Notes: a model not told the origin generated them from the sequence alone. Positions 43,921 through 55,625 are shown, numbered from the stretch's first letter. The stretch: 64,000 nucleotides of DNA from Agelas oroides (GCA_949130485.1 OX422199.1:5512902-5576901); one strand, 5' to 3'. Made by a program: numbers and translations.

Positions 43921-44485
43921 TTCAACACAAGCTAGCCTGCATTGTGAAGTAGAATATTGACAGCAAACTACATGAGATATTGCACTACCTATAATTATGT
44001 ACATGTGCAGTTGTGCACATTGGATGGTTGGTACAGTACCAGCTGTAATTCATATGCATGATAAAGCTAATAGCATTTCCGTGTGTGCTCCTGGTCACCC
44101 TGCACAGCTGATGAGGCCTGCAGCTGGTATTGGCCAAAAACATCTTTCGCAGTTGGTGGTGACTTAACATCTAGCCTGCGTTTTTCAGGAAGATGTGGTT
44201 CATTGATTATTCATGCTGCAATTTTGGTCCAGTATTAGCAATGTCAGGGTTTTTGTGTTCCATGTGACAGCTTTAAAACCTCCATAGTAGTCACCTGAAG
44301 CAAGAGAATCTCTGCTGTCTCTGCATTGACAGTTTGCCAGTAATATTGCTTCTTGGCTTCAATGGACACAATAACAACCATGTAACAACACACACACACT
44401 CACACGAGGTCTATGACTGATATATGTGCTAGTATAAAACATAAGACTACATTTACACCCATAATCAGCAATAGCTAGGCCTCAC

Positions 44486-44533
44486 TCTCAAGACTCCCCC
44501 ACCCAAAATGTGGGTCGTGGGGGAGTCTTGAGA
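44486..44533. repeat. 17-bp inverted repeat hairpin
   Basis: TCTCAAGACTCCCCCAC and its exact inverse with a 14-nt loop. Confidence 0.85.
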
Positions 44534-44899
44534 ACATGACACTATGTAATGCTATCTTAGTTATGATGGCTTATCAGTCATGAATTTTGTACGATTAACT
44601 TCATGATCAGAAGCTTTTGGGGTATGTGAAGAGGCATCTATGCCAACATTAAATCATTTTACTTACAAAAGAGTTGTTGCCCTAGTTAAAAATACCAAAA
44701 CTTTACTGCTGCAGTGTGAAGATATATAACACTATAATTATAGAGCAGTTGGTAACACCATGTATCTATGCTTGTCAATGCTTGCAGTATTCATAGAACT
44801 AGACAATTGAGTTTACTTATCAGGTCATCACTATGGATATGGCCACAGTGGAATTGCTGCATGTAGTACATACTAATTGGAATTATATTGTTTAGACAA

Positions 44900-45050
44900 G
44901 ACATATGGCCCATTAGGGGAGTTTCAACAAGGGAAATTCTTGAGGTCAGGAAATAACCTGTGGTTTTATACTTCCGGAGGGATAGACATCTAACCATCCA
45001 CACAAGAAGAGTGTAACAGATTAGCTAAATTCAGAACAAGCTCAGCAACA
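44900..45050 (+). promoter_or_regulatory. conserved 5' flank of the Ig-FN3-SEA gene
   Basis: Contains AATTCTTGAGGTCAGGAAAT and ACTTCCGGAGGGATAGAC, the counterpart of blocks at 3955 and 11990 and of the orphan flank at 42450-42540. Ends 0-20 nt before the ATG at 45051. Confidence 0.4.
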
Positions 45051-45144
45051 ATGGCACATATGAAGATATGCTGTATATTTAGTTTACTGTGTGCATTGTC
45101 CAGAACAGCTACAGCCATTGGATCAAGAAGCGCAAATGAAATAT
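45051..45144 (+). CDS. Ig-FN3-SEA gene, exon 1 (signal peptide)
   Basis: ATG plus 31 codons (MAHMKICCIFSLLCALSRTA..., ending SANEI), donor GTAAGT, phase 1. Homologous to exons at 4137 and 12153, with a slightly longer end. Confidence 0.75.
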
Positions 45145-45344
45145 GTAAGTCACTAATGGAAGCTAACTCATTTTGTTTTTTAATGACTGATCATTTTGTG
45201 CCACTGCAATATATTTGCAGCGATTTTAACTTTTTACTTCTGAGTATTTGTTTGTCTCACTTGTTCACTGCTATAAATTTTTGTTTCTTTGTTTGTTTGT
45301 TTTTGTTTCTTTTTTATTTTATATTTTGCAACTCCATTTTGTAG

Positions 45345-45593
45345 CTGTACTTGGTGGTCAAGGATCTATGGTCACAATCTACTGCAGCATCCCTGGTGGG
45401 GTGGATGCATCCTCAATTAAGTGGAATTACCAAGGGAACAGCATTGTTGTGGATGGCTCAAAGTATCACACAAGCTCCAATAGTTTACAAATCAGCAACA
45501 TAATGTCACAGGATGAAGGAACATACCAGTGCTTATTCCGTGCAAAGAATGGAGGCCAACAGACAATTAATGCTGCTTGCCTTTACGTACTAG
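45345..45593 (+). CDS. Ig-FN3-SEA gene, exon 2 (Ig domain 1)
   Basis: 249 nt, phase 1-1, acceptor TTTTGTAG, donor GTAGGT. Same Ig domain as 12371-12619 with seven residue changes, including C to R after QCLF and Y to C near the end. B-strand cysteine, core W and DEGTYQC are all kept. Confidence 0.8.
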
Positions 45594-45897
45594 GTAGGTT
45601 AATAAGTGATACAAGTCACTTTGGTGACACTAAGTTGTAAGATAGAATTGGCCACTATAATATTTTGCCTTCTGAATGCTTAGCTACTTTCACTTTTGCA
45701 TGAAGCTGCATTAGACATGTAGCCATCCCTAGACACAATTTACTACAAGAGTCATGATTGCAAAGATATGTCTACAATAATCCTGCATAGAGGTACTAGA
45801 TTTACATGCCAGTGTCTTCCTCCACTAGCATCACTTTATAGTCTGGCTTTTGTTGATCTACTATCTGTGACCACATTGTAATCTTCCTTCACCACAG

Positions 45898-46314
45898 CCA
45901 AAGCCTCATTTGCTAGCTGCTCGGACACAGCTCAGTCTTCCTGCTCACACCCAGATCAAATCCATGTCACAGCTGGGAAAACCATTGTGCTTGATACAAG
46001 GATTACATACAATGGCTCTGGAAGTAGTAACAAAAACCAAACAACAAATCTATTGCAATTGTTCAAGGGTGTGATAAGTGGTCCAACTCTACAGTATGTG
46101 TGCACAAATACTGGCATAAATCGTCGCAAGCCATGCCTGTCCAAAGGACGTATTGGAGTTGTACAAGGGACTGATCACAAGTTTGACATGCAACTAACAC
46201 TAGATAATGCTGCTATAAATGATACAGGAGACTATACTGTTAGAGTGGAAGTTGTCAACCCTAAGAGTGGAGCAGCATTCTTTCTCACCAAAACGTTTCA
46301 AGTTAATGTTAGTG
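45898..46314 (+). CDS. Ig-FN3-SEA gene, exon 3 (Ig-like domain 2)
   Basis: 417 nt, phase 1-1. Encodes AKASFASCSD ... HVTAGKTIVLDTRITYNG ... LDNAAINDTGDYTVRVEVV. As in the paralogues at 23198 and 25611, the usual F-strand cysteine is V. The internal cysteines are partly changed (VISGPTLQYVCT). Confidence 0.8.
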
Positions 46315-46395
46315 GTAAGTCACATACTGGTTGAGCATTGGTTCTAAACAGTCTCTAGGTAACCTTTCTTAATATATGTTTTATATCTTCTACAG

Positions 46396-46698
46396 AACCA
46401 CTACCAGTAATGATCCAGGCTTCTGGTGCTCCTGTTGCTGGGGCTACATATTCTCTGAGTTGCCAGATCACATCAGAAAGTGTCATCCCAACAATGGTCT
46501 GGCTGCAGTCTGCACCGCTTACCACTGGAAGTGGCACCACAATAACCGAAACAGTCAGATCAGGAAATACATCCACCCTAACCCTAACTTTTAATCCACT
46601 ACGAGTACAACACCAAGGAAACTACACTTGTCGTGGTGTGCTACAGAATGACATGAACGAACTCACTGTGATGAACAACAGCTATGTCAATGTTGAAT
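46396..46698 (+). CDS. Ig-FN3-SEA gene, exon 4 (Ig domain 3)
   Basis: 303 nt, phase 1-1, acceptor CTTCTACAG, donor GTGAGA. A standard Ig domain: YSLSCQI (B-strand cysteine), MVWLQ (core W), LTLTFNPLRVQHQGNYTC (E to F strands). No equivalent exon was found in the other receptor copies. Confidence 0.8.
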
Positions 46699-46818
46699 GT
46701 GAGAAAGCTATAGAGTGCTAGTTAAAGTATTGTTGGCTTAGGGCAGTTGGTAGAACAATGAATAGCAGTGAGACATACATATGCATACTCAGTCTGTTTT
46801 TTTTCCCTATATATTTAG

Positions 46819-47133
46819 ATGCCAAAGTTGTGAACGTTCGAGCATCAGTACATAATGCCACAGCAGTGAGCTTGTCCTGGGATTTGCTTTCAAGTGGACT
46901 GAATGTATCTCACTTCACCATCTACTGCCGAGCTCTTTCGAATGAGACTACAGTAACTAATGAGTTTACTATAAATCATTCCAAGGATTCTAACAATGCT
47001 ATTGTGCAGATTCGTGACTTAACACCTCATCGGCAGCACCAGTTTCAGGTTTCTGTCACAATCCTAGTGGATGGATATGGGTTGTATGAAGTTGAAAGGT
47101 CCACATTGACTGATGCTTCCACAGTCACATTCG
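46819..47133 (+). CDS. Ig-FN3-SEA gene, exon 5 (fibronectin III)
   Basis: 315 nt, phase 1-1, acceptor TATTTAG, donor GTAAGC. FN3 pattern: VHNATAVSLSWDL (B strand W), FTIYCRAL (C strand Y), IRDLTPHRQHQFQVSV (the L-x-P ... Y/F-x-x-x-V signature). Several N-glycosylation sequons. Confidence 0.8.
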
Positions 47134-47733
47134 GTAAGCAAGCTGTGCCAGTCACTACTGAACAATTACATACAATAGCTAAATGAGAGAAACAAATTAA
47201 CCTATAAACATGTGGTTAGGTGTGCAATTAATGTTAAGTGGATGTACAACAGTACTGTATTCAAAGACTCCAATGTGTGGAATGTGCCTTGGCAGTCTGG
47301 CAGTATAGTTGCTATTAGTGAATGTGTGTCAACAGAATAGGTACGTGCCAAAGAGGAAAGGGCTTTATAAGGAAATAGTTACAGCAAATGTTTGGGTGGC
47401 AGCTAATATAACAAGTTAACAACATTTGCTCAAACTGAATTTTCAAGCAGCCACTCTAGACATATAATCACACATGGTTCAAACAAGGGATTATCAAGGA
47501 CTAGTGCATGGAAGCACCGTTTATGCATCAGGATGTGATGCAACCAGTACTACTGCTAACATCAATGCACAAGGTCAACTCTGACCTTGCTGTACTTCCT
47601 TGGTCATGCCTCCAGATTTAATCTTATTCCACAAGCCTCATGCTGTACATTCTTCTGGTTTTCCCCCCACTGAGATCACAGTGGGGGAGTATCCCACAAC
47701 CATGCTTCTCTTTGTGTAATTTGCTTGAAGTAG

Positions 47734-48377
47734 CTAACCAGGCTGCAGCAACAGTGTCACACTACAACTGGACCAAACAAGCATTGCTTTATTCGTACCA
47801 TATGCTTTCCCTTCTGACAGATGAATCCCTATTTCAGGTGAAAGTGGGTCCAATACAGCATTGTTCAGAATGGATGGTAAGCAAATTATACATGTTCACA
47901 GTGACAGCTTGCACTTAATATTTCTTGCTGTACTTTGTACAACAGATGCACCCTAGGAAAACAAAACAGGTGGAAAAAGCTATTCGGGAAGCAGTAGCTA
48001 ATGCTGTTAGCAACAAATGCAACTGTGATTTTTCCCTAAGTTTTATAAGACCTGGGAGACTAAGTTGTCGCAGCACCTTCAACCAAGTTGTATACCGAAG
48101 TATTGTCATTGGAACTAACAACTACAATTCTAGTAAGATAGTTGGATTTATTGAAGAATGGGTCCAATCATCGACTCCAGCAATTCTTCTTGATTCTTTT
48201 ATCCTGGATGTGGACCCAAGCTGTAATGTTGACATATCTTCTATGTTGGAGCCCGAGTGTTCTCCTCCCAACACAGCCATAAGCAACCGTACTCTTATCA
48301 CAACAGATGAGGAGACGATTCAATGTGTGAACAGCTGCCTTCAGAAGAAGGGCATAAAAAGTGACTGCACACTTTGA
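47734..48377 (+). CDS. Ig-FN3-SEA gene, exons 6-7 (SEA-like region, end of protein)
   Basis: Exon 6 47734-47876 (acceptor GAAGTAG, phase 1 start, phase 0 end at ATG before GTAAGC) joins exon 7 from 47946 (acceptor TACAACAG). Product: LLTDESLFQVKVGPIQHCSEW, then KAIREAVANAVSNKCNCDFS, SCRSTFNQVVYRSIVIGT, SKIVGFIEEWVQSS and LDVDPSCNVDISSMLEPEC. This resembles the SEA-like juxtamembrane domain found in sponge Ig/SRCR receptors. The frame stops at 48377 with no membrane helix, so the protein looks secreted unless an unseen 3' exon is used. Internal exon structure is moderately certain. Confidence 0.6.
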
Positions 48378-49445
48378 AACAAGGTTTTGTAATTTAGTTA
48401 AATTGTATAGTTTTGGTTTGCATGTCAACATTAGATAGCTATGCCCATGTAGCTATATGTAGTACTATGCCTAGTTTCTGATCGCACTAAATGTTAAGTG
48501 GTGAACATGCTCTTCTTTTTATCAGTGAAATGTGTTAAAAATAACTGTTTTGATAGGGTGACCATGATAGCTGTGATCATGCTATTAGGTACACAGGGAA
48601 TTACCACATCCTGCTTATCATCATTATAGAACTTTCCCTTCACACATGTACTTACCACATGAATATTATCCATGGTAACATGTCAGTTGTTGCTGTGTGA
48701 AAGTTGTGTTTGTGCAACTCGACAAACATCTCAACCATTGGTCTGACTAACTCAATACCACTAAAATGGAAAATCTCTGATATGAACTCTGTATGTATGT
48801 AGTCTTGCTAGCCACGCTGACTCGATTTTGCAAAGTGTATACAATAGGACTGCTTGTTGCACAGGAAGTTCATTTAGTTACTAGCATAAGGACTTGTGAA
48901 AACTGCAGCATGGGGAGGAGAAAAAGTCACCTTTCCTCCTGTATGTGGCCAGTGTAGGAGGCAGTATACCTATACTCTCACTGTTAAACAGTAACAGCAC
49001 ACTACTTCTAGCTACATAGGTCCTCACAAATTTAGAAACCTGCAATGGTATGTCACAGTTAGAGTTGACTCCAATACATACTTAAGTTATGATTGGTAGT
49101 ATCAGCTTATACACATACCTGCACGACTGTCTAATGCATAGAGCAGACATATGTGCTCAGTGTTATAAAACAAATGTTCTGGGAGCATTCGTTAGCCTTG
49201 TGTTTTGACTTGGTTAAGTACCAGAACACAGATTGTTTTTACTATTGTATCATCTTGAATGGGGGTGTTGCTGACACCCACTGGGTACACTGGTTAGTAA
49301 TATACCTTCAGGTAAAGTAATAATTTGCAAGTCTTTCCATTGCTGTAAACCTCAATCTTAATGAAACTTGAGTCATGTGACATAAGGTTTGAATTTACTT
49401 GAAACATTCACAGTTATGTTTGCTCCATCCCCTGATGAGTATGAC
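48378..49445. other. no gene recognised
   Basis: Probably 3' UTR and intergenic sequence of the gene at 45051. No poly-A signal could be singled out. Confidence 0.35.
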
Positions 49446-50182
49446 TTTATATCACACAGCAACCTCAGTTTGCTACTACCAGTACCTCATCTGAACGAAC
49501 CAAGCTATATCGCACAGCAACCTCAGTTTGCTACTACCAGTACCTTATCTGAACAAACCAAGCTATATCACACAGCAACCTCAGTTTGCTACTACCAGTA
49601 CCTTATCTGAACAAACCAAGCTATATCACACAGCAACCTCAGTTTGCTACTACCAGTACCTTCCTCATCTGAACAAACCAAGCTATATCACACAGCAACC
49701 TCAGTTTGCTACTACCAGTACCTTCCTCATCTGAACAAACCAAGCTATATCACACAGCCACATCAGTTTGCTACTACCAGTACCTTCCTCATCTGAACAA
49801 ACCAAGCTATATCACACAGCAACCTCAGTTTGCTACTACCAGTACCTTCCTCATCTGAACAAACCAAGCTATATCACACAGCCACATCAGTTTGCTACTA
49901 CCAGTACCTTCCTCATCTGAACAAACCAAGCTATATCACACAGCAACCTCAGTTTGCTACTACCAGTACCTTCCTCATCTGAACAAACCAAGCTATATCG
50001 CACAGCAACCTCAGTTTGCTACTACCAGTACCTTCCTCATCTGAACAAACCAAGCTATATCGCACAGCAACCTCAGTTTGCTACTACCAGTACCTTCCTC
50101 ATCTGAACAAACCAAGCTATATCACACAGCAACATCAGTTTGCTACTACCAGTACCTCATCTGAACAAACCAAGCTATATCT
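49446..50182. repeat. minisatellite, 56- and 62-bp units, about 12 copies
   Basis: Unit reads CAACCTCAGTTTGCTACTAC, then CAGTACC with or without TTCCTC, then CATCTGAACAAACCAAGCTA. The first units are 56 bp and later ones 62 bp, showing the 6-bp form spread through the array. Open frames across it are by-products. Confidence 0.92.
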
Positions 50183-50439
50183 CAAAATCTTATTCACACA
50201 ACCTCGGACTATCCCTTGTTTTGCCAACTCCAAATAGGTACTTCCTGTAAAAGTACCGTGACACACAGCTACGTCACTGTAATGAAAGATAGTATATCTA
50301 ATTACACAAGGGAGAACACCAATTAAGTTGTAGGTAGCTACCATAAAATTGGGATATTTTGCCTATTTCGAGCTTCACTTCACTCTACATTACGAGTGAA
50401 ACTAACTATTGGTATGTCATTCAACTATCTATGGTCTAA

Positions 50440-51560
50440 GTATTCTGGCAGGTACTAATTGGTGGTAATTGAAGCCATGTAGAGGTGGATGATACAAAGG
50501 CAGCCAACTTGCTGGGCAGAAAATAGCCACACTACGAATTTGTAGGTCTATATCTGAGTTGTGTAGGAACTAAAACACTGCACAAAGCCTTTTGAGGGAT
50601 ATTAATTGGTGTTGTAAAGAAGCACCGTTGCCATCAAAAGCACTCTGGGCGCACGGGATGTGCATAGTGCAGCAAGGCAGTAGCTAAGTGCGCACTTCAC
50701 TGAAGTGTCAAACTGACTTGTAGCTCAGTGTGCCCTGCTGTATTGGTAGTCTGCTACCAGAAAGTTGTAGCTAATAGATCTAGCTTGTTATAACAATGTA
50801 CCCACCTTAGCCTTTATACAAGGCCCCAGAGTTGCAAGTCGGGATGAAATTTGTGTTGTCAAGTGTCAACATTTGTGATCATATCAGATTAGCAGTGGTA
50901 AAAAGTTGCATATTCTCATCTTTAGCAAATGTAAGTATCTTCATATTAAGATAGCTAGTTTGGCCACTGTAAAAAAATGGGTCACCGAAGGTCCAAATTA
51001 TTGATGGCCCCTGTGCAATCGCCATGTATTAGCTCTCAACCTTAGTGCTTGCACAGTAGATACTTCAGAGGTAACTGTTTCAAGCTGTGGTGTCAAACTT
51101 CAGTATGTCCTCTAAGGTTGGGAAAGAAACACTAAAAGATTGGGCGCATGCACTTTTGTGGCTTTTCATTCATCCATTCGATCATTCATTACCCTATATA
51201 CATTTATCTTTCCACTTGGGGTGTAACAGCTAACTGCACCCCAAGTGGTGACTTGAATGCAGGTGGACAAACCAGTTTCAATTTTGTGCTGTCTATATAC
51301 AAACAATCAAGTTACCCACTACACAGTGTGAAAGCCTAGCTACAATAGGGCAATTGTGGAACAGGGAATCAAACCCAGTTGATTAGCTAGCACAGATGTT
51401 GCCACTAAGCAAGCCTGAGAGGTTCACTGATATAGCTGTAAGACAAGCACACATACACACATGTATGCACACCTAACAAGATACAGGGGTTACTTGAGGA
51501 ACATGGAATTGGCACGTTCCAGCTCTTAGCAATTAGCTAACAGTCATATTGTGTGTAGAG
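50440..51560. repeat. dispersed repeat, about 1.1 kb
   Basis: Collinear with 57990-59290 and in part with 39370-39700 and fragments at 31083 and 34476. Contains a hairpin CCACTTGGGGTG / CACCCCAAGTGG at 51213-51247. No coding sequence. Confidence 0.7.
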
Positions 51561-52021
51561 TGAAGTGAAGCTATTTTACTTGCCAACACTTTCACTTGCC
51601 CAGGATGACTATTCAGGTGTTAATTGGTGCTAATTAACACATACAGGTGAGATAGACAAGCTAACTTCTATATATGGCTATAATGCAGCCTGTGTAATGT
51701 TGACTAGCTGGTCAGAAGATGGCCATCCTATTGTACCATAGTGCTGATGACTCTCGCTTGGGTGAATTGAATCCTCAGGGAATAAGTGAAAGCCAGGATC
51801 TAGTGACTCAATCTGAGCTGGCAGCAAATAGAGTAAAGCAGTGATTGAATCAGTGCACATGGACACCCCAGCTTGGCTACATAAGTATCCAATACAAACC
51901 AAGAAAGGGCAAACGCACTGCTCTTGCACACGAGCACCACACACAGATGTAAACTACAATGTATGTTTGATGCCATTACTATCTGTGGTCATGTCAATCA
52001 CATGAGTGGCTGGTCACCTGA
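51561..52021. other. no gene recognised
   Basis: A further partial copy of the GGTGCTAATTAACAC type repeat at 51605-51650, otherwise nothing identified. Confidence 0.35.
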
Positions 52022-53024
52022 CAGTGGCGATCTAGAGGGGAACCCCCCTTTTGAAGGGCTGCCTTCGCATATACTTAGTAAGTCTGCGCAAACGTAACTA
52101 CGTACACGCCTTAAATAATTATTCTGCGAGCGTTTAATGGCTTTAAAAACAATGAATACATTTGGCAGTAGGTCGTCCAACTTGCTATTTCACCCCAAAA
52201 CGGCACCAGAAACGATCTCAGAAGGTCTGAAATCAAAAATTTTCATGGGTAGGCATGCCCTCACACCCCCCTAGCGCGTGCGCTTCGCGCGCTTTACTAA
52301 GTATAGCGATCAACCCCCCATTTTCAAAAGGTTCTCGTAAAGTGCAGACAGAATGTCGCTAATAAATTATTCATAAGTCGTTATTTTAACCCCCTACATC
52401 CTTGTATACGGTCTTGCAATATTAAAACTGACAGTGCTAAACAGTCGAATCGCCAGCCGTAAGCTCACGTGAAATTTATTTGCACGATGACGTCACGTTC
52501 AGCCACTTTTCCGCCATTTCGGATGCGTGTGTGTATGTTTGATATAGCTGTATTTTGCAGCAAGGAGAAGTAACTGTCGGAGACAAAAACTTGTTTCAGA
52601 GACAAAAGAAGCGTACATCTTGCTTGCTGGGTGGTTGAATTTGTCTGCCTATCTCAAACCCGCGTGCTATGGCAACTTTTCTACACTGGCAGTTGTAAAC
52701 TTCAATCATCAAATTGGATTTGGACGGCTGTAACTCAGGGATGCAAGGTCAGAACAACTTCTTTTGCTAATATGTTATTCTTTTACTACTATGCTGCATG
52801 TGTACAAGGTATAGCTTCCTAGCTTTTGTCAGAAAATTTTTCCGCAGTATTTTTATAACTTCCGGTATCTGATTCTTGGTATGGAATTGAAGATAAACCA
52901 AACACAGCAAATTCCCACTTTCACAATTTGGCCCCAGCAGTTATAAGAGCACTGCAGCATATGATTATGTAGCTAGTTATTAATACTAGATGCTGTCTAT
53001 ATCTGATACCACTGTGCAAGTGCA

Positions 53025-53318
53025 TAGTCTGGATCCCAGAACGTTCTGGCCGCGCGGGGAATAACCTTGCCCGGAAGTGTCTTGAGCGTTGGAATGCTGC
53101 CGTCGGTGTTGATGAGGGGAAGAATGCCAACTAGCATTTGAGTTGGCAGGAAGTGAATATACAGTAGAACATAAAAATGGAGTAGTACCGATTGCGTTGA
53201 CGATCTGAGAATGCAGTTTGCAGGATTTAAAACCGTGGCATTTCAGCAAGACACTTCCGAGCAAGGTTATTCCCCAGGCCCTTCCTCGTGCGGCCAGGAG
53301 GGTCTGGGATTGTGACTA
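53025..53318. mobile_element. foldback element, 294 bp, 9-bp target duplication
   Basis: Starts TAGTCTGGATCCCAGAACG, inner arms GGGGAATAACCTTGC / GCAAGGTTATTCCCC and CGGAAGTGTCTTG / CAAGACACTTCCG. Exact 9-bp duplication GCAAGTGCA (53016-53024, 53319-53327). Confidence 0.85.
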
Positions 53319-54595
53319 GCAAGTGCATTCAGACTCTCGTTCCAGACCCTCCCAGGTGGGCATGTACATTGCGGAATGGTAGGAATTTTAATAAATTAAC
53401 CTTCCCGTAGCCAGTGCTGAACCAGAAACTCGCAGAAGTGTTCGAATCTTTCCCACTTGGTGTTCACAGCTTTCAAAAACATGAAGACAGCTCTCGCGCA
53501 GTTAGCATTTCAAATAAACACATATCAGAATGCTAATCAAAAGCCAATCGAAAGTGCGCCTGCATACCGGGTGCAGTACCCCAGCCCATTTACCAGACCC
53601 TCCTTTTCGATTTTTTGAGGGTCTGGTTCCAAGACCATGCATACTGACAGTGGTGCTTCCCTATGTAAAATTACCCCTCTAGTTTATATGTGTAGTGGTG
53701 CATTAGCAAATAGTCACATTCCTCTTTGTAAACGATGGATCCAGTCAACAGGTCATGGTACTATCACTATTGGGAATGCACTGCATCTCAAGAGTCACTC
53801 AATGAATTACGACCTACCTCTGGCTTCAACTTGTAGGCAACCACCTATAGACGAACTTCAAGACAATGATTTTTCATGGACATGAGGCTATGATCATGTG
53901 TCACAAAACTGGTCTGTTTTCGGAGTGGCCATGAAGTCCTTGTAAGGCCTCATGGGTGGTTGTGGCAATTTGGCTCAGATCTCCTGTGACCTCATTGGGC
54001 CACACTGCCCAATACAGCAAAGATTATCACCAGACCATGTGTTCAAACCTTTTTCACTACTTTAAAGTGTGCCATAGAGTGTCCCCAAGACATCTTACAC
54101 TATGCAAGATCACTAGCTCAATTTGCTGCCTCTCCGTCCCCAACCTTCACACCATGTACAACTAAAACGGGGGGCATGAGAGGTTGGGAACTTTAAAACC
54201 ACAGTTGTGTAAAATAAGCATGTATCAATGCTTCCTCCTGCTCTTTTTATAGACATGGTATACACAAGGTAGCAAGGATCACTCAATTGGTCAACTAATC
54301 TATCCTGAATTGTGAGAGTCACATGATCTGAATTTTTCCCCCTTCACTTCTGCAGGTCGTCACTGACTGACTAGCTGCATGCATTGTTCTCTGCTGCTCA
54401 AATCTCCCTCCTTTCATTTTAGTCTACAACCTTGCATTCAGTCACCTTCCATTTGCCATTTTAGTCTACAACCTTGCTCTTCTGTGTCCTCGTGCATTGT
54501 TGACAGTATTTTATGATTTGTCAGTTGTATTTTTACTCATCAGGAGAAGCCAGATGGTTTTCTGGTAATATAAAAACATTGGAAATTATTCCAAT
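53319..54595. other. interior of the 2.65-kb element; no gene recognised
   Basis: Includes a hairpin CCAGACCCTC / GAGGGTCTGG at 53597-53630 and chance frames. No transposase motif seen. Confidence 0.4.
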
Positions 54596-55625
54596 TCACA
54601 AAGCAGGGCAGAAACTGAGACCTGTGGAGTGCTTGGTGCTGTAGGCACGCGGGAGAGGTGCATTTTTCTCGTGGTTAAAAAACGGGTCTGTGACATGAAG
54701 ATTGTGCACGGGAACAACTCCAAATTTGCAATGCAGCATGGCCAAACCGTCTATTTTTCGTCTTGAGAGTACAAAATTTGTCGGGTTGTCAGAAAATATT
54801 TCCGCAGTTATTTTGTAAGAGTGGTCTGTTGAAACATCGCTGGACATTTACCGCTCTGGGGCCTCACCTAAATGTGATCAGTAGCTCTAAGATGGAATTC
54901 GTATTGTATATGCCTTCTTCTACTTGTAATTCAAGAATTATTTGTATATCTACAGTACAGCAGAAACTATAAGTGGATGAATATATAATGAGAATTGTTG
55001 CGTGTACCGTTATTGAACAGAAAGCTTAACTTCCGGTGCAAATAAAATTGTATTGCTACGTTTACTTCCGGTACGGCTGGCGATTCGACTGTAAACGGCT
55101 AAGTGTTCTACTGAACGCTCTCATATATCCAAAGGAGGTCGAGGCAAGCTCTTTCTCTCTGTGGAGGTACAGAATCTACATACAGTACTGTTGTAGTGGA
55201 TGTTGGTTCATTTGGAAGTGTTGGTTGTGTGGCACGAGTTCCAAGTATGCCCCGTCTTTGATAGCTCAGTCCTTAACTGATCAACTAGCCTTGTCTCCAG
55301 GCTCTCCTGCAAGACCATCAAATTCTGGTGACGAGGTTAGATTTGTCTTGCATGGGAGTAGTCTTGCCTCATAGTGCTACAGTGTTGTGTGTGTAGAAGC
55401 AAAAGCAGTTTCAGATACGACAAGTCTGCATGCCAGTAAGCCTATTGGTGCTGGGAGAAGCCATGGTCTGGCAGGCAAGACTAGTTTTAGGATTTTAGTA
55501 ATGGCAAGGTTACATTGAGCTAACAAACGTGACATAATCATTACCAATTGTGCATGAAGTCAATGGCGGCTTGATGTACCCTTAGTAATGGTTGTGTGAT
55601 TGGTACGTCATGGCATATTCTGGTG

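Larger units (their letters stand above)
45051..48377 (+). other. gene model: signal, three Ig, FN3, SEA-like
   Basis: Seven exons (45051-45144, 45345-45593, 45898-46314, 46396-46698, 46819-47133, 47734-47876, 47946-48377). Phases are consistent: 1-1 through exon 5, then 1-0, then 0 to the stop. All exons open, introns 81-812 nt, no transposon insertion. The best preserved member of the cluster. It differs from the gene at 12153 by having a third Ig, FN3 and SEA in place of the linker and membrane exon. Confidence 0.7.
52442..55091. mobile_element. 2.65-kb TIR element nested in Mutator-like element 1
   Basis: Ends CAGTCGAATCGCCAGCCGTA and inverse, with TAAA duplicated (52438-52441, 55092-55095). 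The empty site is present in element 2 at about 60080-60090 (GCTAAACGGCTAAG). No transposase recognised. It holds chance frames such as 54596-54847 (minus) and a nested foldback at 53025. Confidence 0.8.

Noticed and set aside
49389-50237. Open frames with a repeated HTATSVCYYQYL pattern
   Set aside because: They follow the 56/62-bp minisatellite; the frame is an accident of the repeat and has no start context or domain.
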